Counted from the first letter of the stretch, positions 37,122 to 47,180 are shown. The stretch is DNA of 64,000 bases from Citrobacter portucalensis (GCF_002042885.1 NZ_MVFY01000009.1:124001-188000); one strand, 5' to 3'. Numbers and translations are program-made. The notes: generated from the letters alone by a model not told the origin.

Positions 37122-38180
37122 ATGAAAAAGACAGCTATCGCAATTGCAGTGGCACTGGCTGGTTTCGCTACCGTGGCGCAGGCCGCTCCGAAAGATAACA
37201 CCTGGTACGCTGGTGCTAAAATGGGCTGGTCTCAGTACCATGATATTGGCAACAACCAGATCAATAACACCGGGCCTACCCACGAAAGCCAACTGGGTGC
37301 CGGTGCGTTCGGTGGTTATCAGGTTAACCCGTACGTTGGTTTCGAAATGGGTTATGACTGGTTAGGTCGTATGCCGTACAAAGGCACTGCCGACACTACC
37401 AATCAAAATGGCGCTTTCAAAGCTCAGGGCGTTCAGTTGACCGCTAAACTGGGTTACCCAATCACTGACGATCTGGACGTTTATACTCGTCTGGGTGGTA
37501 TGGTTTGGCGTGCAGACGCTAAAAGCAGCAGCGGCTTCAAAGACCACGACACTGGTGTATCCCCAGTATTCGCTGGTGGCGTAGAGTATGCAATTACTCC
37601 TGAAATCGCTACCCGTCTGGAATACCAGTGGACCAACAACATCGGTGACGCGAACACCGTTGGCGGTCGTCCGGATAACGGTCTGTTGAGCGTTGGTGTT
37701 TCTTACCGTTTCGGCCAGCAGGAAGAAGCAGCTCCAGTAGTTGTTGCTCCGGCTCCGGCTCCAGAAGTACAGACCAAGCACTTCACTCTGAAGTCTGACG
37801 TTCTGTTCAACTTCAACAAAGCAACTCTGAAACCAGAAGGCCAGCAGGCTCTGGACCAGATGTACAGCCAGCTGAGCAACCTGGATCCGAAAGACGGCTC
37901 CGTAGTGGTTCTGGGCTTCACTGACCGCATCGGTTCTGACGCTTACAACCAGGGTCTGTCCGAGAAACGTGCTCAGTCCGTTGTTGATTACCTGATCTCT
38001 AAAGGTATTCCTTCTGACAAAATCTCTGCACGTGGCATGGGTGAATCCAACCCAGTTACTGGCAACACCTGTGACAACGTGAAAGCTCGCGCTGCACTGA
38101 TCGACTGCCTGGCTCCGGATCGTCGTGTTGAGATCGAAGTTAAAGGCATCAAAGACGTTGTAACTCAGCCTCAGGCTTAA
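37122..38180 (+). CDS. ompA: Outer-membrane porin A OmpA
   Basis: 352 residues. A signal peptide [21 protein letters not shown] precedes the mature start [10 protein letters not shown]. An eight-stranded barrel (to about residue 195) is joined by the hinge [15 protein letters not shown]-like [13 protein letters not shown] to the periplasmic OmpA/Pal peptidoglycan-binding domain ([41 protein letters not shown]). The disulfide pair is [15 protein letters not shown]. It is about six residues longer than E. coli K-12 OmpA. The surface loops [30 protein letters not shown] and [10 protein letters not shown] carry the differences, in agreement with phage/colicin selection on loops. Confidence 0.98.
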   Translation: MKKTAIAIAVALAGFATVAQAAPKDNTWYAGAKMGWSQYHDIGNNQINNTGPTHESQLGAGAFGGYQVNPYVGFEMGYDWLGRMPYKGTADTTNQNGAFKAQGVQLTAKLGYPITDDLDVYTRLGGMVWRADAKSSSGFKDHDTGVSPVFAGGVEYAITPEIATRLEYQWTNNIGDANTVGGRPDNGLLSVGVSYRFGQQEEAAPVVVAPAPAPEVQTKHFTLKSDVLFNFNKATLKPEGQQALDQMYSQLSNLDPKDGSVVVLGFTDRIGSDAYNQGLSEKRAQSVVDYLISKGIPSDKISARGMGESNPVTGNTCDNVKARAALIDCLAPDRRVEIEVKGIKDVVTQPQA

Positions 38181-38193
38181 GTTATCGTCTTAT

Positions 38194-38223
38194 AAAAAAC
38201 CCCGCTATGCGGGGTTTTTTTTC
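38194..38223. terminator. Bidirectional terminator between ompA and matP
   Basis: AAAAAACCCCGC-TAT-GCGGGGTTTTTTTT is flanked by A- and T-runs so it works on both strands, fitting the convergent ompA and matP genes. Confidence 0.93.
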
Positions 38224-38268
38224 ATCTGTTTTCATCCAAAGTAAGCCACGCATTAAACCAGCCGACCG

Positions 38269-38721
38269 CTACTCTTTCCCCAGCAACGCCTGTAAATCCT
38301 GTTTCAATGTCGACATTTTGTTCGCGTACTTCTCTTTATGCTCTGCGTCTTCAATTAGCTGCACAATAGTTTCAGAAAGCGTTTTTCCGCGCCGCTGCGC
38401 AAGACCAGCCAGACGCTGCCAGACCATAAATTCCAGATCGATGGATTTCTTCCGGGTATGCTGATGCTCAGCATTAAAGTGCCGCTTGCGCCTGGCACGT
38501 ATGGTTTGTTTCATACGATTAAGCAGCGCAGGATTCATGTGTTCTTCAATCCAGCTATTGACCCGAACCGGTTCATTTTCGAGGGTTAGCAATAAATCAA
38601 CGGCTTCTTTGGCAGCGCTGGCCTCGACGTAACGGGTGATTAATTCCCCCTCACGATGCTTCTTCACCAGATACTTCCATTTCCAGCCGCTTTCAAGGTT
38701 TTCAAGTTGTTGATATTTCAT
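38269..38721 (-). CDS. matP: Ter macrodomain organiser MatP
   Basis: A 150-residue DNA-binding protein that binds matS sites in the terminus region and links it to the divisome via ZapB. The N-terminal basic helices ([39 protein letters not shown]) precede a ribbon-helix-helix ([36 protein letters not shown]) and a C-terminal coiled coil. Length matches E. coli. I did not find a clear matS site nearby by eye. Confidence 0.97.
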   Translation of the reverse strand: MKYQQLENLESGWKWKYLVKKHREGELITRYVEASAAKEAVDLLLTLENEPVRVNSWIEEHMNPALLNRMKQTIRARRKRHFNAEHQHTRKKSIDLEFMVWQRLAGLAQRRGKTLSETIVQLIEDAEHKEKYANKMSTLKQDLQALLGKE

Positions 38722-38906
38722 TGCGATCTCAATGTTACCGTGTAACTCTTATCAGAATATCAGCTTTTTCGGCATCTGAAGAAAAGAATATCCAGCCTGT
38801 GAACTGTCGCGTGTCATCACAACCGTTTCACGGTGCTTTCCAGGTGTTTAGTGGTGAGGGTTACGGTATAATCTCGTTTTTTACAACAGACTAAAAAACA
38901 TCAACT

Positions 38907-40667
38907 TTGACCATTACGAAACTTGCATGGCGTGATCTGGTTCCTGATACCGACAGTTATCAGGAAGTATTTGCACAGCCGCACGTCACTGACGACACCG
39001 ACACCTTACTTAGTGATACTCAGCCACGTTTACAATTCGCGCTAGAGCAGCTTCTTCAGCACTGGACAACATCCTCGTTCATGTTGGTAAAAGCACCGGA
39101 AGAGCTTGAGTATCTCAACCTTATTGCAAAGGCTGCACGTCACTTGCACACGGATGCAGGAAGCCTGACTGGCGGTCATTACGACATCTCCGGTCACACT
39201 ATTCGTTATCGTACAGCTGAGAAAGCGGAAGACAATTTTGCGACGTTGACGCAGGTGGTCAGCGCTGACTGGGCCGAAGCCGAACAACTGTTTGGCTGTC
39301 TGCGTCAGTTCAATGGCGAAATTACGCTGCAGCCAGGTCTGGTACATCAGGCCAATGGAGGTGTGCTGGTTATCTCATTGCGCACGCTGTTGGCCCAACC
39401 GCTGTTATGGATGCGCCTGAAAGCCATTGTCAGCCACGAGCGTTTTGATTGGGTAGCTTTTGATGAGTCTCGCCCGCTGCCTGTCTCCGTTCCGCCTATG
39501 CCGCTTAAACTGAAAGTGATTTTAGTCGGTGAGCGTGAATCGCTGGCGGATTTCCAGGACATGGAACCAGAGCTGGCTGAGCAGGCCATTTACAGCGAGT
39601 TTGAAGATAATCTGCAGATAGTGGATGCCGAAACCATGACGCAGTGGTGTCAATGGGTCACGCATACTGCTATGCGCAATAATTTGCCTTACCCCGCTCC
39701 TGATGCCTGGCAGGTTCTGATCCGTGAAGCCGTTCGCTATACCGGTGAACAGGATACATTGCCGCTTAACCCGCTGTGGATCACCCGACAGTTCAAAGAG
39801 GTGGCTCCGTTATGCGAGGGCGAAACCTGCAACGCTGAACAGTTCAGCCTGATGCTGGCTCAGCGCGAATGGCGTGAGGGATTCCTGGCTGAACGCATGC
39901 AGGATGAAATTCTGCAAGAGCAGATCCTTATCGAGACGGAAGGCGAGCGTATTGGCCAGATCAACGCCTTGTCGGTGATTGAGTTTCCGGGCCACCCACG
40001 CGCATTTGGCGAGCCTTCTCGTATCAGTTGCGTCGTGCATATTGGCGACGGCGAGTTTACGGATATTGAGCGCAAAGCCGAGCTTGGCGGAAATATTCAT
40101 GCCAAGGGTATGATGATTATGCAGGCGTTCCTGATGTCGGAACTCCAGCTGGAGCAACAAATCCCCTTCTCTGCCTCGCTGACCTTTGAGCAATCTTACA
40201 GTGAGGTGGACGGTGACAGCGCGTCTATGGCAGAACTGTGCGCATTGATTAGCGCTCTCGCCGACGTTCCTGTAAATCAAAGTATCGCCATTACCGGTTC
40301 TGTCGATCAGTTTGGTCGGGCACAACCTGTCGGTGGTCTGAATGAGAAAATTGAAGGTTTCTTCACCATCTGCCAGCAGCGTGAGCTGACGGGCACGCAG
40401 GGCGTTATCATTCCTTCGGCTAACGTCAGACACCTCAGCCTGCAGCCTGCGCTGCTACAGGCCATAGAAGAAGAAAAATTCACTATCTGGGCGGTGGACG
40501 ACGTGACCGATGCGCTGCCACTGTTGTTAAATCTGGTGTGGGATGGCGAAGGCCAGACAACGCTGATGCAAACCATTCAGGAGCGTATTGCCACGGCAAC
40601 GCAACAGGAAGGTCGTCACCGTTTTCCATGGCCGCTACGTTGGCTGAACTGGATTATTCCGAACTGA
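38907..40667 (+). CDS. ycbZ: Lon-like protease family protein YcbZ (LonH)
   Basis: A 586-residue protein. The likely start is TTG at 38907 ([14 protein letters not shown]), conserved with E. coli. The N-terminal region resembles a degenerate AAA module. The C-terminal LonB-type protease domain has the catalytic serine in [24 protein letters not shown] and the lysine in [14 protein letters not shown]. An ordinary Walker A is lacking. Role is uncertain; proposed links are to translation or ribosome assembly. Its 3' end contains the fabA FadR site. Confidence 0.95.
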   Translation: MTITKLAWRDLVPDTDSYQEVFAQPHVTDDTDTLLSDTQPRLQFALEQLLQHWTTSSFMLVKAPEELEYLNLIAKAARHLHTDAGSLTGGHYDISGHTIRYRTAEKAEDNFATLTQVVSADWAEAEQLFGCLRQFNGEITLQPGLVHQANGGVLVISLRTLLAQPLLWMRLKAIVSHERFDWVAFDESRPLPVSVPPMPLKLKVILVGERESLADFQDMEPELAEQAIYSEFEDNLQIVDAETMTQWCQWVTHTAMRNNLPYPAPDAWQVLIREAVRYTGEQDTLPLNPLWITRQFKEVAPLCEGETCNAEQFSLMLAQREWREGFLAERMQDEILQEQILIETEGERIGQINALSVIEFPGHPRAFGEPSRISCVVHIGDGEFTDIERKAELGGNIHAKGMMIMQAFLMSELQLEQQIPFSASLTFEQSYSEVDGDSASMAELCALISALADVPVNQSIAITGSVDQFGRAQPVGGLNEKIEGFFTICQQRELTGTQGVIIPSANVRHLSLQPALLQAIEEEKFTIWAVDDVTDALPLLLNLVWDGEGQTTLMQTIQERIATATQQEGRHRFPWPLRWLNWIIPN

Positions 40668-40678
40668 TCGGACTTGTT
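40662..40678 (+). promoter_or_regulatory. FadR-binding site of fabA
   Basis: AACTGATCGGACTTGTT agrees with the FadR operator described upstream of E. coli fabA, where FadR activates. It overlaps the ycbZ stop codon and ends 57 bases before the fabA ATG. Confidence 0.85.
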
Positions 40679-40679
40679 C

Positions 40680-40697
40680 AGCGTACACGTGTTAGCT
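40680..40697 (+). promoter_or_regulatory. FabR-binding palindrome of fabA
   Basis: AGCGTACACGTGTTAGCT is a near-palindrome matching the FabR operator type at fabA and fabB. It lies one base after the FadR site, so activator and repressor sites are adjacent. Confidence 0.75.
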
Positions 40698-40735
40698 ATC
40701 CTGCGTGCTTCAATAAAATAAGGCTTACAGAGAAC

Positions 40736-41254
40736 ATGGTAGATAAACGCGAATCCTATACGAAAGAAGACCTTCTTGCCTCTGGTCGCGGTGAGCTGTT
40801 TGGCGCTAAAGGGCCACAACTGCCAGCACCAAGCATGCTGATGATGGACCGTGTCATCAAGATGACCGAAACCGGTGGCAACTTTGACAAAGGTTATGTT
40901 GAAGCTGAACTGGATATCAACCCGGACCTGTGGTTCTTCGGTTGTCACTTTATCGGCGATCCGGTGATGCCGGGCTGCCTGGGTCTCGACGCCATGTGGC
41001 AACTGGTTGGATTCTATCTCGGCTGGCTGGGCGGCGAAGGTAAAGGCCGTGCGCTGGGCGTAGGCGAAGTTAAATTCACCGGCCAGGTTCTGCCGACCGC
41101 GAAGAAAGTCACTTACCGCATTCACTTCAAACGCATCGTTAACCGTCGCCTGATCATGGGCCTGGCAGATGGTGAAGTGCTGGTTGATGGTCGTCTGATC
41201 TACACAGCAAACGATCTGAAAGTGGGTCTGTTCCAGGACACTTCCGCGTTCTAA
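40736..41254 (+). CDS. fabA: 3-hydroxydecanoyl-ACP dehydratase/isomerase FabA
   Basis: A 172-residue enzyme that dehydrates 3-hydroxydecanoyl-ACP and isomerises the trans-2 to the cis-3 product, the branch point to unsaturated fatty acids. The hot-dog fold is seen with the catalytic histidine (His71 counting Met; [22 protein letters not shown]) and aspartate 85. The start at 40736 ([13 protein letters not shown]) matches the E. coli length; upstream in-frame sequence overlaps ycbZ. Confidence 0.98.
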   Translation: MVDKRESYTKEDLLASGRGELFGAKGPQLPAPSMLMMDRVIKMTETGGNFDKGYVEAELDINPDLWFFGCHFIGDPVMPGCLGLDAMWQLVGFYLGWLGGEGKGRALGVGEVKFTGQVLPTAKKVTYRIHFKRIVNRRLIMGLADGEVLVDGRLIYTANDLKVGLFQDTSAF

Positions 41255-41317
41255 TCCAGAATTGCGAAGCAGCCAGACATTAACGTTTCCCCGTTTTTTT
41301 CTGGTGTGCAAAAAGGC

Positions 41318-41347
41318 GAAACCTCCGCTCTGCGGAGGTTTCTTTTA
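41318..41347. terminator. Terminator between fabA and rmf
   Basis: GAAACCTCCGC-TCT-GCGGAGGTTTC, 11 pairs, followed by TTTT. The genes converge; rmf ends at 41363. Confidence 0.9.
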
Positions 41348-41362
41348 TCTAAAGAGACAGAA

Positions 41363-41530
41363 TCAGGCCATTAAAACCCTATCCCCCATGGCTTCTCGCC
41401 AGCCTCCCAGCCAGTATGACCTCTGATTCAGCGTCTGATAGGGACACATTTCTTTTGAGCGTCCGGCAATGCCGGCCTGATATCCACGTTGATGTGCCCG
41501 TTCCAGGCGATCTCGTTTTTGTCTCTTCAT
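41363..41530 (-). CDS. rmf: Ribosome modulation factor RMF
   Basis: A 55-residue basic protein that dimerises 70S ribosomes into 100S particles in stationary phase. The translation MKRQKRDRLERAHQRGYQAG continues with AGRSKEMCPYQT and ends GGWREAMGDRVLMA, nearly identical to E. coli RMF as I recall it. It is missed by longer-ORF searches because of its size. An inverted repeat (41583-41598) lies in its upstream region. Confidence 0.97.
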   Translation of the reverse strand: MKRQKRDRLERAHQRGYQAGIAGRSKEMCPYQTLNQRSYWLGGWREAMGDRVLMA

Positions 41531-41582
41531 GCCTCGTTTCCCTCATTTTTTGGTCTGGTGGAAAAGAAAACAGTGATTACTA

Positions 41583-41598
41583 AGTGTGCAATCACACT
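41583..41598 (-). promoter_or_regulatory. Palindrome upstream of rmf
   Basis: AGTGTG-CAAT-CACACT, perfect 6-base arms, 53 bases before the rmf start. The core resembles CRP half-sites (TGTG/CACA), but the spacing is 4 bases too short for a standard CRP site. Confidence 0.4.
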
Positions 41599-41730
41599 AA
41601 ACGAATACCCCTAAACATCAGGCTCGTCAATGCGCAAAATTCACGCCAGTGTCATATTTGTGAGCTAGCCTCTAAATCATTTGTACAAAAATAGTCAGTC
41701 AGAACAGCTATCTTCACGGCTAAAAAAATA

Positions 41731-41764
41731 AAAAAAACCGCCCCGGGCAATGAACCAGGGGCGG
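41731..41764 (-). terminator. Terminator of the pqiABC operon
   Basis: On the minus strand CCGCCCC pairs with GGGGCGG around a 13-base loop, then a long T-rich run. It lies 22 bases past the pqiC stop. Confidence 0.85.
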
Positions 41765-41786
41765 CATAATTTACAATTATTTAAGC

Positions 41787-42350
41787 TTAAGGGATGCGTT
41801 TCAGCTCTTGAGCAATGGCCGTTGCTTCCTGACTCCAGGCGTTGGCAAGAACCTTCACCATCTCATCGTAGCCGTCTTTAGTCTGTACAGCTTCGATGTG
41901 GAACGGGCGTTTGATCAGTTGTCCCTGATGATTCAGCAACCATTCACCGCTCACAATAACCTTACCATCGTACCGACCGTGGAAGCCGGTTACGGTAACG
42001 TTCAGCGTATCCTGAGTGCTTCCCAGCGGCTGTGAAGCGACAACCCAGCCAGGCAACTGCATACTGAGGTTCGCAACCAGTGTATTGCGCAATTGCTGAT
42101 CTAATGGGCTGGCCCAGAGATTATTATTGGCTATCACATATTTCACATCGCTGGTCTGGTAAACCACCCCATTACCGGCCAGATAATCAGGTACCGCAAT
42201 CTGTTCAACCCACAGCAGACGGTTTCCCTGATTGGCAGAACTCTGCACTCCGCCTTGTGCGATAGGGAGCTGGTAATAGCTTTTATTTTCTCCGCTGGAG
42301 CTGCATGACGTCAGCCAGACCGCCATCATCACCACTAGCCACTTTTTCAT
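41787..42350 (-). CDS. pqiC: Outer-membrane lipoprotein PqiC (YmbA)
   Basis: A 187-residue lipoprotein. Signal peptide with lipobox MKKWLVVMMAVWLTSC, then SSSGENKSYYQLP. It belongs to the ABC-type transport auxiliary (DUF330) family and forms the outer-membrane end of the Pqi lipid-transport complex with the PqiB tube. It overlaps pqiB by 4 bases (ATGA), so the three pqi genes are coupled. Confidence 0.96.
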   Translation of the reverse strand: MKKWLVVMMAVWLTSCSSSGENKSYYQLPIAQGGVQSSANQGNRLLWVEQIAVPDYLAGNGVVYQTSDVKYVIANNNLWASPLDQQLRNTLVANLSMQLPGWVVASQPLGSTQDTLNVTVTGFHGRYDGKVIVSGEWLLNHQGQLIKRPFHIEAVQTKDGYDEMVKVLANAWSQEATAIAQELKRIP

Positions 42351-43987
42351 TGTTTCGCCCTCTTCGGCTCTGGATCTTTTTTGTCCTTCGCTTCAAATAC
42401 CAGCGCATTACTCTTATCGTTCAACGTTTTCAGTACCGGTTGCAGTTCACGCAGTACCTGATCAAGACGCTGCATATCCGCCACCATCTTGTTGTAGGCC
42501 GCGGAACCAGGCTGGAAGCCCTGCATACTACGATTCAGTTCACGTAGCGTGTTCTGCATATCCGCCGGCAGATCCTGCATCGACTGGCTGGACGTGATCT
42601 TGTTCATGTTATCCAGCGTGGTTTGCAGATGTTTCATCGTGCGTTGGCTTTCCGACAGCGTATTGGTTGCCTGCTCAATCATCGGGTTCAGCGGCAGATT
42701 GTTAATCTTATCCAACGCTTCCATCAGACGCTGTTGGATCTGCGCCAGACCACCGCTCACGGTCGGAATAATTTGATAACCATTGAATTCGCGTACACCG
42801 GTAATCGGCGGCTCTTTCGGGTAGAAGTCGAGATCGACATACAGCGCGCCGGTTACCAGGTTCCCGGTTTTGAGCGATCCTCGTAATCCGCGTTTAAGCA
42901 GTTGCTCCAAATGAGCGCCAACATCGGTATCTTCTCCCAGCTGTGCCTTCAGACGTTCAGGTTCAATACGCACCAGCACCGGAATGCGGTAATCATTGTT
43001 AAATACCTGACGCATATTCGGTGAGAAGAAAGGTACTTTACTCACCGTACCCAAGCGGATGCCACGGAATTCCAGCGGTGCACCAGGCTGTAGGCCACGA
43101 ATCGAATCTTTAAAGAACATCAGGTAATCAATATGATCGGTATACAGGGAATCCTGAATACTTTTTTGATCGTCATAGAGGTTAAATGAGGCCTGCTGCT
43201 CAACCGGTTGACCTTGTTCCAGTCCTTCGGGCACATCAAAACTTACACCACCGCCAAACAGCGTGGAGAGCGATCCCATTTCTACGCGCATACCTGCTGA
43301 GGTAAGATCTACGGCGATCCCGCTGTCTTTCCAGAAACGTACATTGCTGGTCACCAGACGATCGTTAGGCGCATTGATGAAAAGCTGATAGCTGATCGTA
43401 CGCTTTTGCGCATCAAACGTGCTGGTTTCAACCGAGCCCACACGATAGCCGCGGAAAAGCACCGGATCGCCTGGGCTCAACTGACCGGCTTTTTTGCTGT
43501 CCAGAATCACACGGATCCCTTTTGCATCTGGCGGGGCCAGCGGCGGTGAATCCAGCAGTTGGTAATTTTCCAGCTTACTGCCTTTATTGCCAGGCTGCAG
43601 TTCAATATAAGCCCCGGACAATAGCGTGCCGAGCCCACTGATACCTTCACGTCCAACCTGCGGCTTCACCACCCAAAAGACAGAATCTTTATGCAGCAGC
43701 TTTTCCATTCCGGAGTTAAGACGCGCTTTAATCTCCACATGGGTCAAATCATCAGTCAGGGTTGCGCTCTCGACGATACCGACATCCACGCTGCGGCTCT
43801 TAATCGTCGTTTTGCCCCCTTCAATACCTTCGGCATTGGTGGTAATCAGCGTGACCTGTGGCCCCTGATGACTGTAGTGATAAAACAGTACCCACGCGCC
43901 AATGAGTGCAGTGACGATAGGGAATATCCACACGGGCGACCAGTTTTTTACCTTTTGCACTTTGGCTTCCCCACTTTTAGATTCCAT
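42347..43987 (-). CDS. pqiB: MCE-domain membrane-spanning tube protein PqiB
   Basis: A 546-residue protein. The start at 43987 (MESKSGEAKVQKVKNW) matches E. coli; 20 upstream in-frame codons overlap pqiA. It has one N-terminal transmembrane helix (WIFPIVTALIGAWVLFYHY), three MCE domains (the repeats begin near GPQVTLITTNAEGIEGG, GIRVILDSKKAGQLSPGDPV and QSFNLYDDQKSIQDS-type segments) and a long C-terminal coiled coil (LSESQRTMKHLQTTLDNMN, MVADMQRLDQVLRELQPVLK) that extends across the periplasm. It moves phospholipids between the membranes and is part of the paraquat-inducible operon. Confidence 0.96.
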   Translation of the reverse strand: MESKSGEAKVQKVKNWSPVWIFPIVTALIGAWVLFYHYSHQGPQVTLITTNAEGIEGGKTTIKSRSVDVGIVESATLTDDLTHVEIKARLNSGMEKLLHKDSVFWVVKPQVGREGISGLGTLLSGAYIELQPGNKGSKLENYQLLDSPPLAPPDAKGIRVILDSKKAGQLSPGDPVLFRGYRVGSVETSTFDAQKRTISYQLFINAPNDRLVTSNVRFWKDSGIAVDLTSAGMRVEMGSLSTLFGGGVSFDVPEGLEQGQPVEQQASFNLYDDQKSIQDSLYTDHIDYLMFFKDSIRGLQPGAPLEFRGIRLGTVSKVPFFSPNMRQVFNNDYRIPVLVRIEPERLKAQLGEDTDVGAHLEQLLKRGLRGSLKTGNLVTGALYVDLDFYPKEPPITGVREFNGYQIIPTVSGGLAQIQQRLMEALDKINNLPLNPMIEQATNTLSESQRTMKHLQTTLDNMNKITSSQSMQDLPADMQNTLRELNRSMQGFQPGSAAYNKMVADMQRLDQVLRELQPVLKTLNDKSNALVFEAKDKKDPEPKRAKQ

Positions 43988-43991
43988 GCTG

Positions 43992-45245
43992 TCAGGACTC
44001 CTCATGGCCTGGTTCTGGTTCACGGTCCCACGACAGACGCGGATCAAATGTCATCGCAGAAAACATTGTCATAATGACGACTAAAGCAAACATCAAAGCA
44101 CCCATTGCAGGATAAATGTTCATTAACCCTCCCATGCGGACCAGCGCAGAGAGTACCGCAATCACAAAGACGTCGATCATTGACCAGCGACCGACAAATT
44201 CCACAACTTCATAAATCAGGTGCATACGTTCGCTGTCGCGTTTGCCGTGGCCTTTGGCATCCCAACATAGCCAGGCAATGGCGATCATTTTCAACGTCGG
44301 CACCATAATACTGGCGATAAAAATAACCGCAGCCACCGGATACGAGCCTTCGCTCCAGATTAAAACCACCCCCTCAAGTATCGTTGATGGCAGCTTTGAC
44401 CCGAGCAGATCGGTAATCATAATCGGCAAAATATTGGCAGGAAGATAAAGCATGATCGACGTGAACAGTAATGCCAACGTCCATTGCAGACTGTTTTTAC
44501 GCCGCACATAGCCTTTCGTCTGGCAGCGCGGACACACCCGTTCATCAGCGGGAAGAATCGCGGTGCAGCAAGAGCAGGAACGCAGTCCCTGTCGAATGCC
44601 GGGCACGCCAGGTTTTAACTCCTGCTTAATCACTGGCATTGGCGCAATATCATCCCACAGCCAGCGACGGTCAACGCACTGGAATGCGCGCAGTTGCAAA
44701 ACGCAAAAGAAGCACCACGGAATAAAGCTGCTGCCCACGCCAATATCGCCGTAAGCCATAAGCTTAACGAAGCTGACCAGCACGCCAGCGAGGAAGATTT
44801 CCGCCATCCCCCAGCTTTTTAACTGGAACAGGACGCGTGCAAGACCCGCCTTAAGTCTGGCGGGCATCTGCACCCGATTCACCAGCAGCAAGATAGTCAG
44901 CAGGCAAAACGCGGGGACCAACTGCACGAATAATAAAAAGAAGGTGCCGAGACTGGCGTAGTCTTCAGAAAAGAGAACGCTGGGGATCTCCAGCAACGTC
45001 ACTTCGCTGCTCACCCCTGCAACGTTCATATTCACAAAGGGGAAGAGATTTGACAGAAGCAGCATGAACAATGCTGCTAAAACATAGGCGGTAGGACGCT
45101 GCCGCGGCGCGTCCCACTCAACCGTTAACGTAGTGCCACATCGTGGACATGCCGCTTTTTGACCATGCTCAAGGCGAGGTAACGCCACCAGCATGTCACA
45201 CTGCGAGCACAAAATATGCTTCGCGGCATGGTGATGTTCGCACAT
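43992..45245 (-). CDS. pqiA: Paraquat-inducible inner-membrane protein PqiA
   Basis: A 417-residue integral membrane protein with two four-helix PqiA domains. Each is preceded by a rubredoxin-like zinc ribbon: CSQCDMLVALPRLEHGQKAACPRC near the N-terminus and CSCCTAILPADERVCPRCQ in the middle. It is first gene of pqiABC. The pqiB start follows 4 bases after its stop. It is the inner-membrane partner of PqiB. SoxRS control is known in E. coli, but I could not place a SoxS box by eye. Confidence 0.95.
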   Translation of the reverse strand: MCEHHHAAKHILCSQCDMLVALPRLEHGQKAACPRCGTTLTVEWDAPRQRPTAYVLAALFMLLLSNLFPFVNMNVAGVSSEVTLLEIPSVLFSEDYASLGTFFLLFVQLVPAFCLLTILLLVNRVQMPARLKAGLARVLFQLKSWGMAEIFLAGVLVSFVKLMAYGDIGVGSSFIPWCFFCVLQLRAFQCVDRRWLWDDIAPMPVIKQELKPGVPGIRQGLRSCSCCTAILPADERVCPRCQTKGYVRRKNSLQWTLALLFTSIMLYLPANILPIMITDLLGSKLPSTILEGVVLIWSEGSYPVAAVIFIASIMVPTLKMIAIAWLCWDAKGHGKRDSERMHLIYEVVEFVGRWSMIDVFVIAVLSALVRMGGLMNIYPAMGALMFALVVIMTMFSAMTFDPRLSWDREPEPGHEES

Positions 45246-45260
45246 ATGTGCTCCTTTAAA

Positions 45261-47168
45261 TTATGCGCCGTTCTTCAAAGACTCAAGATACTCCCAGCGC
45301 TCAAAGGCTTGCTCAAGTTCTTGTTCCGCTTCGTTCAGATTAGCTAATACCTGCTGTGTTTGCTCATGTGGCTGACTGAAAAAAGCGGCGTCAGCAACCT
45401 GCGCTTGTAGCCTTTCCAGTTTAGCTTCCAGTTCTTCAAGCTGAGCGGGGAGCTGCTCCAGTTCGCGCTGCAGTTTATAGCTTAGTTTGCTCGTGCCACG
45501 TTTGACAATTTCTGCTTTAGGAGCAACAGCTTCCTCTGTTTTTTTCGCGACCGGTTGTTTAAACGCCACATACTGAGATTGCTGGCTGCGCGCGTCATGA
45601 TAACCACCGACATAACGACCAATTTTACCGCCGCCTTCGAAGATCCAGCATTCAGTTACAGTATTATCCACAAACTGACGGTCGTGGCTTACCAGCAGTA
45701 CAGTCCCCTGATAGCTATCAATTAGTTCTTCAAGCAGTTCCAGCGTTTCGACGTCAAGATCGTTCGTTGGTTCATCGAGAATCAAAAGATTGCTGGGTTT
45801 CAGAAAAAGACGCGCCAACAGCAGGCGATTTCGTTCCCCACCAGAGAGCGCTCGCACTGGCGTCATCGCGCGTTTCGGATGGAACAGGAAGTCCTGCAGA
45901 TAACCCAGCACATGGCGAGGTTTACCGTTAACCATCACCTCTTGCTTACCTTCAGCCAGGTTGTCCATCACGGTTTTATCTGGATCCAGTTCGGCGCGGT
46001 GCTGATCGAAATAGGCCACTTCCAGCTTGGTGCCGACGTGAATGCGTCCACTGTCAGCCTGAAGCTGGCCTAACATCAGCTTCAGCAGCGTTGTTTTGCC
46101 GCAGCCGTTCGGTCCGATTAGCGCAATTTTGTCGCTACGTTGTACCTGTGCGGAGAAATCTTTTACCAGCTGCTTTCCATCAACCTGGTAATCCACGTTC
46201 TCCATTTCGAAAACAATCTTGCCTGAACGGCTCGCCTCTTCGACCTGCATCTTCGCCGTGCCCATCACTTCGCGGCGTTCGCCACGCTCGCGACGCATGG
46301 CTTTCAGTGCGCGCACGCGGCCTTCATTACGGGTACGGCGCGCTTTGATCCCCTGACGGATCCAGACCTCTTCCTGCGCCAGCTTGCGGTCAAACTCTGC
46401 ATTTTGTAACTCTTCTACGCGCAGCGCTTCTTCTTTCTCCAGCAGATACTGATCGTAATTCCCCGGATAAGTCACCAGTTTGCCACGATCGAGGTCGACG
46501 ATACGCGTCGCCATATTGCGTATAAATGAACGGTCGTGGGAAATGAAGATGATTGTCCCATTGAAGGATTTCAGGAACCCTTCCAGCCAGTCGATAGTTT
46601 CAATATCCAGGTGGTTCGTTGGCTCATCCAGCAGCAATACACGCGGATTACTCACTAACGCGCGGCCCAGCGCCGCTTTACGCAGCCAACCGCCAGAAAG
46701 CGAAGAAAGTGCGGCGTTTGGATCCAGCCCCAACTGCTCCAGCACTTCATTAATACGGCTTTCGAGCTGCCACAGATTGTGGTGATCGAGCATTTCCTGA
46801 ACCCGCGCCATCTCATTCAGATTTCTGTCGCTCGGATCAGTCATCACCAGACGCGAAATATCGTGATAACGCTTGAGATATTCGGCCTGCTCTTCGATAC
46901 CCTCGGCAACGAAATCATACACGCTGCCCTCAACATTACGCGGCGGATCCTGTTGCAGACGCGCCACAACCAGATCCTGCTCATAAATGATACGCCCGTC
47001 GTCAAGCCCCTGCTCACGGTTCAGGATCTTCATCAGCGTCGATTTACCTGCGCCGTTACGGCCAACCAGACAGACGCGTTCGTTATCTTCGATATGCAGT
47101 TCTGCATTATCAAGAAGCGGCGCATCGCTGAACGACAGCCATGCACCATGCATACTGATCAATGACAT
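45261..47168 (-). CDS. uup: ABC-F ATPase Uup
   Basis: A 635-residue soluble ABC-F protein with two nucleotide-binding domains and no membrane segments. Domain 1 has Walker A GRNGAGKST, signature LSGGWLRKAALGRAL and Walker B VLLLDEPTNHLD. Domain 2 has GPNGCGKTT, LSGGERNRLLLARL and LLILDEPTNDLD. A linker helix pair and a C-terminal coiled-coil DNA-binding domain (residues ~560-635) are present. It affects precise transposon excision and ribosome/replication stress. It is just downstream of rlmKL (12-base gap), a probable operon. Confidence 0.97.
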   Translation of the reverse strand: MSLISMHGAWLSFSDAPLLDNAELHIEDNERVCLVGRNGAGKSTLMKILNREQGLDDGRIIYEQDLVVARLQQDPPRNVEGSVYDFVAEGIEEQAEYLKRYHDISRLVMTDPSDRNLNEMARVQEMLDHHNLWQLESRINEVLEQLGLDPNAALSSLSGGWLRKAALGRALVSNPRVLLLDEPTNHLDIETIDWLEGFLKSFNGTIIFISHDRSFIRNMATRIVDLDRGKLVTYPGNYDQYLLEKEEALRVEELQNAEFDRKLAQEEVWIRQGIKARRTRNEGRVRALKAMRRERGERREVMGTAKMQVEEASRSGKIVFEMENVDYQVDGKQLVKDFSAQVQRSDKIALIGPNGCGKTTLLKLMLGQLQADSGRIHVGTKLEVAYFDQHRAELDPDKTVMDNLAEGKQEVMVNGKPRHVLGYLQDFLFHPKRAMTPVRALSGGERNRLLLARLFLKPSNLLILDEPTNDLDVETLELLEELIDSYQGTVLLVSHDRQFVDNTVTECWIFEGGGKIGRYVGGYHDARSQQSQYVAFKQPVAKKTEEAVAPKAEIVKRGTSKLSYKLQRELEQLPAQLEELEAKLERLQAQVADAAFFSQPHEQTQQVLANLNEAEQELEQAFERWEYLESLKNGA

Positions 47169-47180
47169 TTATTTATCCTT

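Noticed and set aside
41583-41598. Standard CRP site at rmf
   Set aside because: The half-sites are 4 bases apart instead of 8 between TGTG and CACA, so CRP is unlikely to bind it in the usual way.
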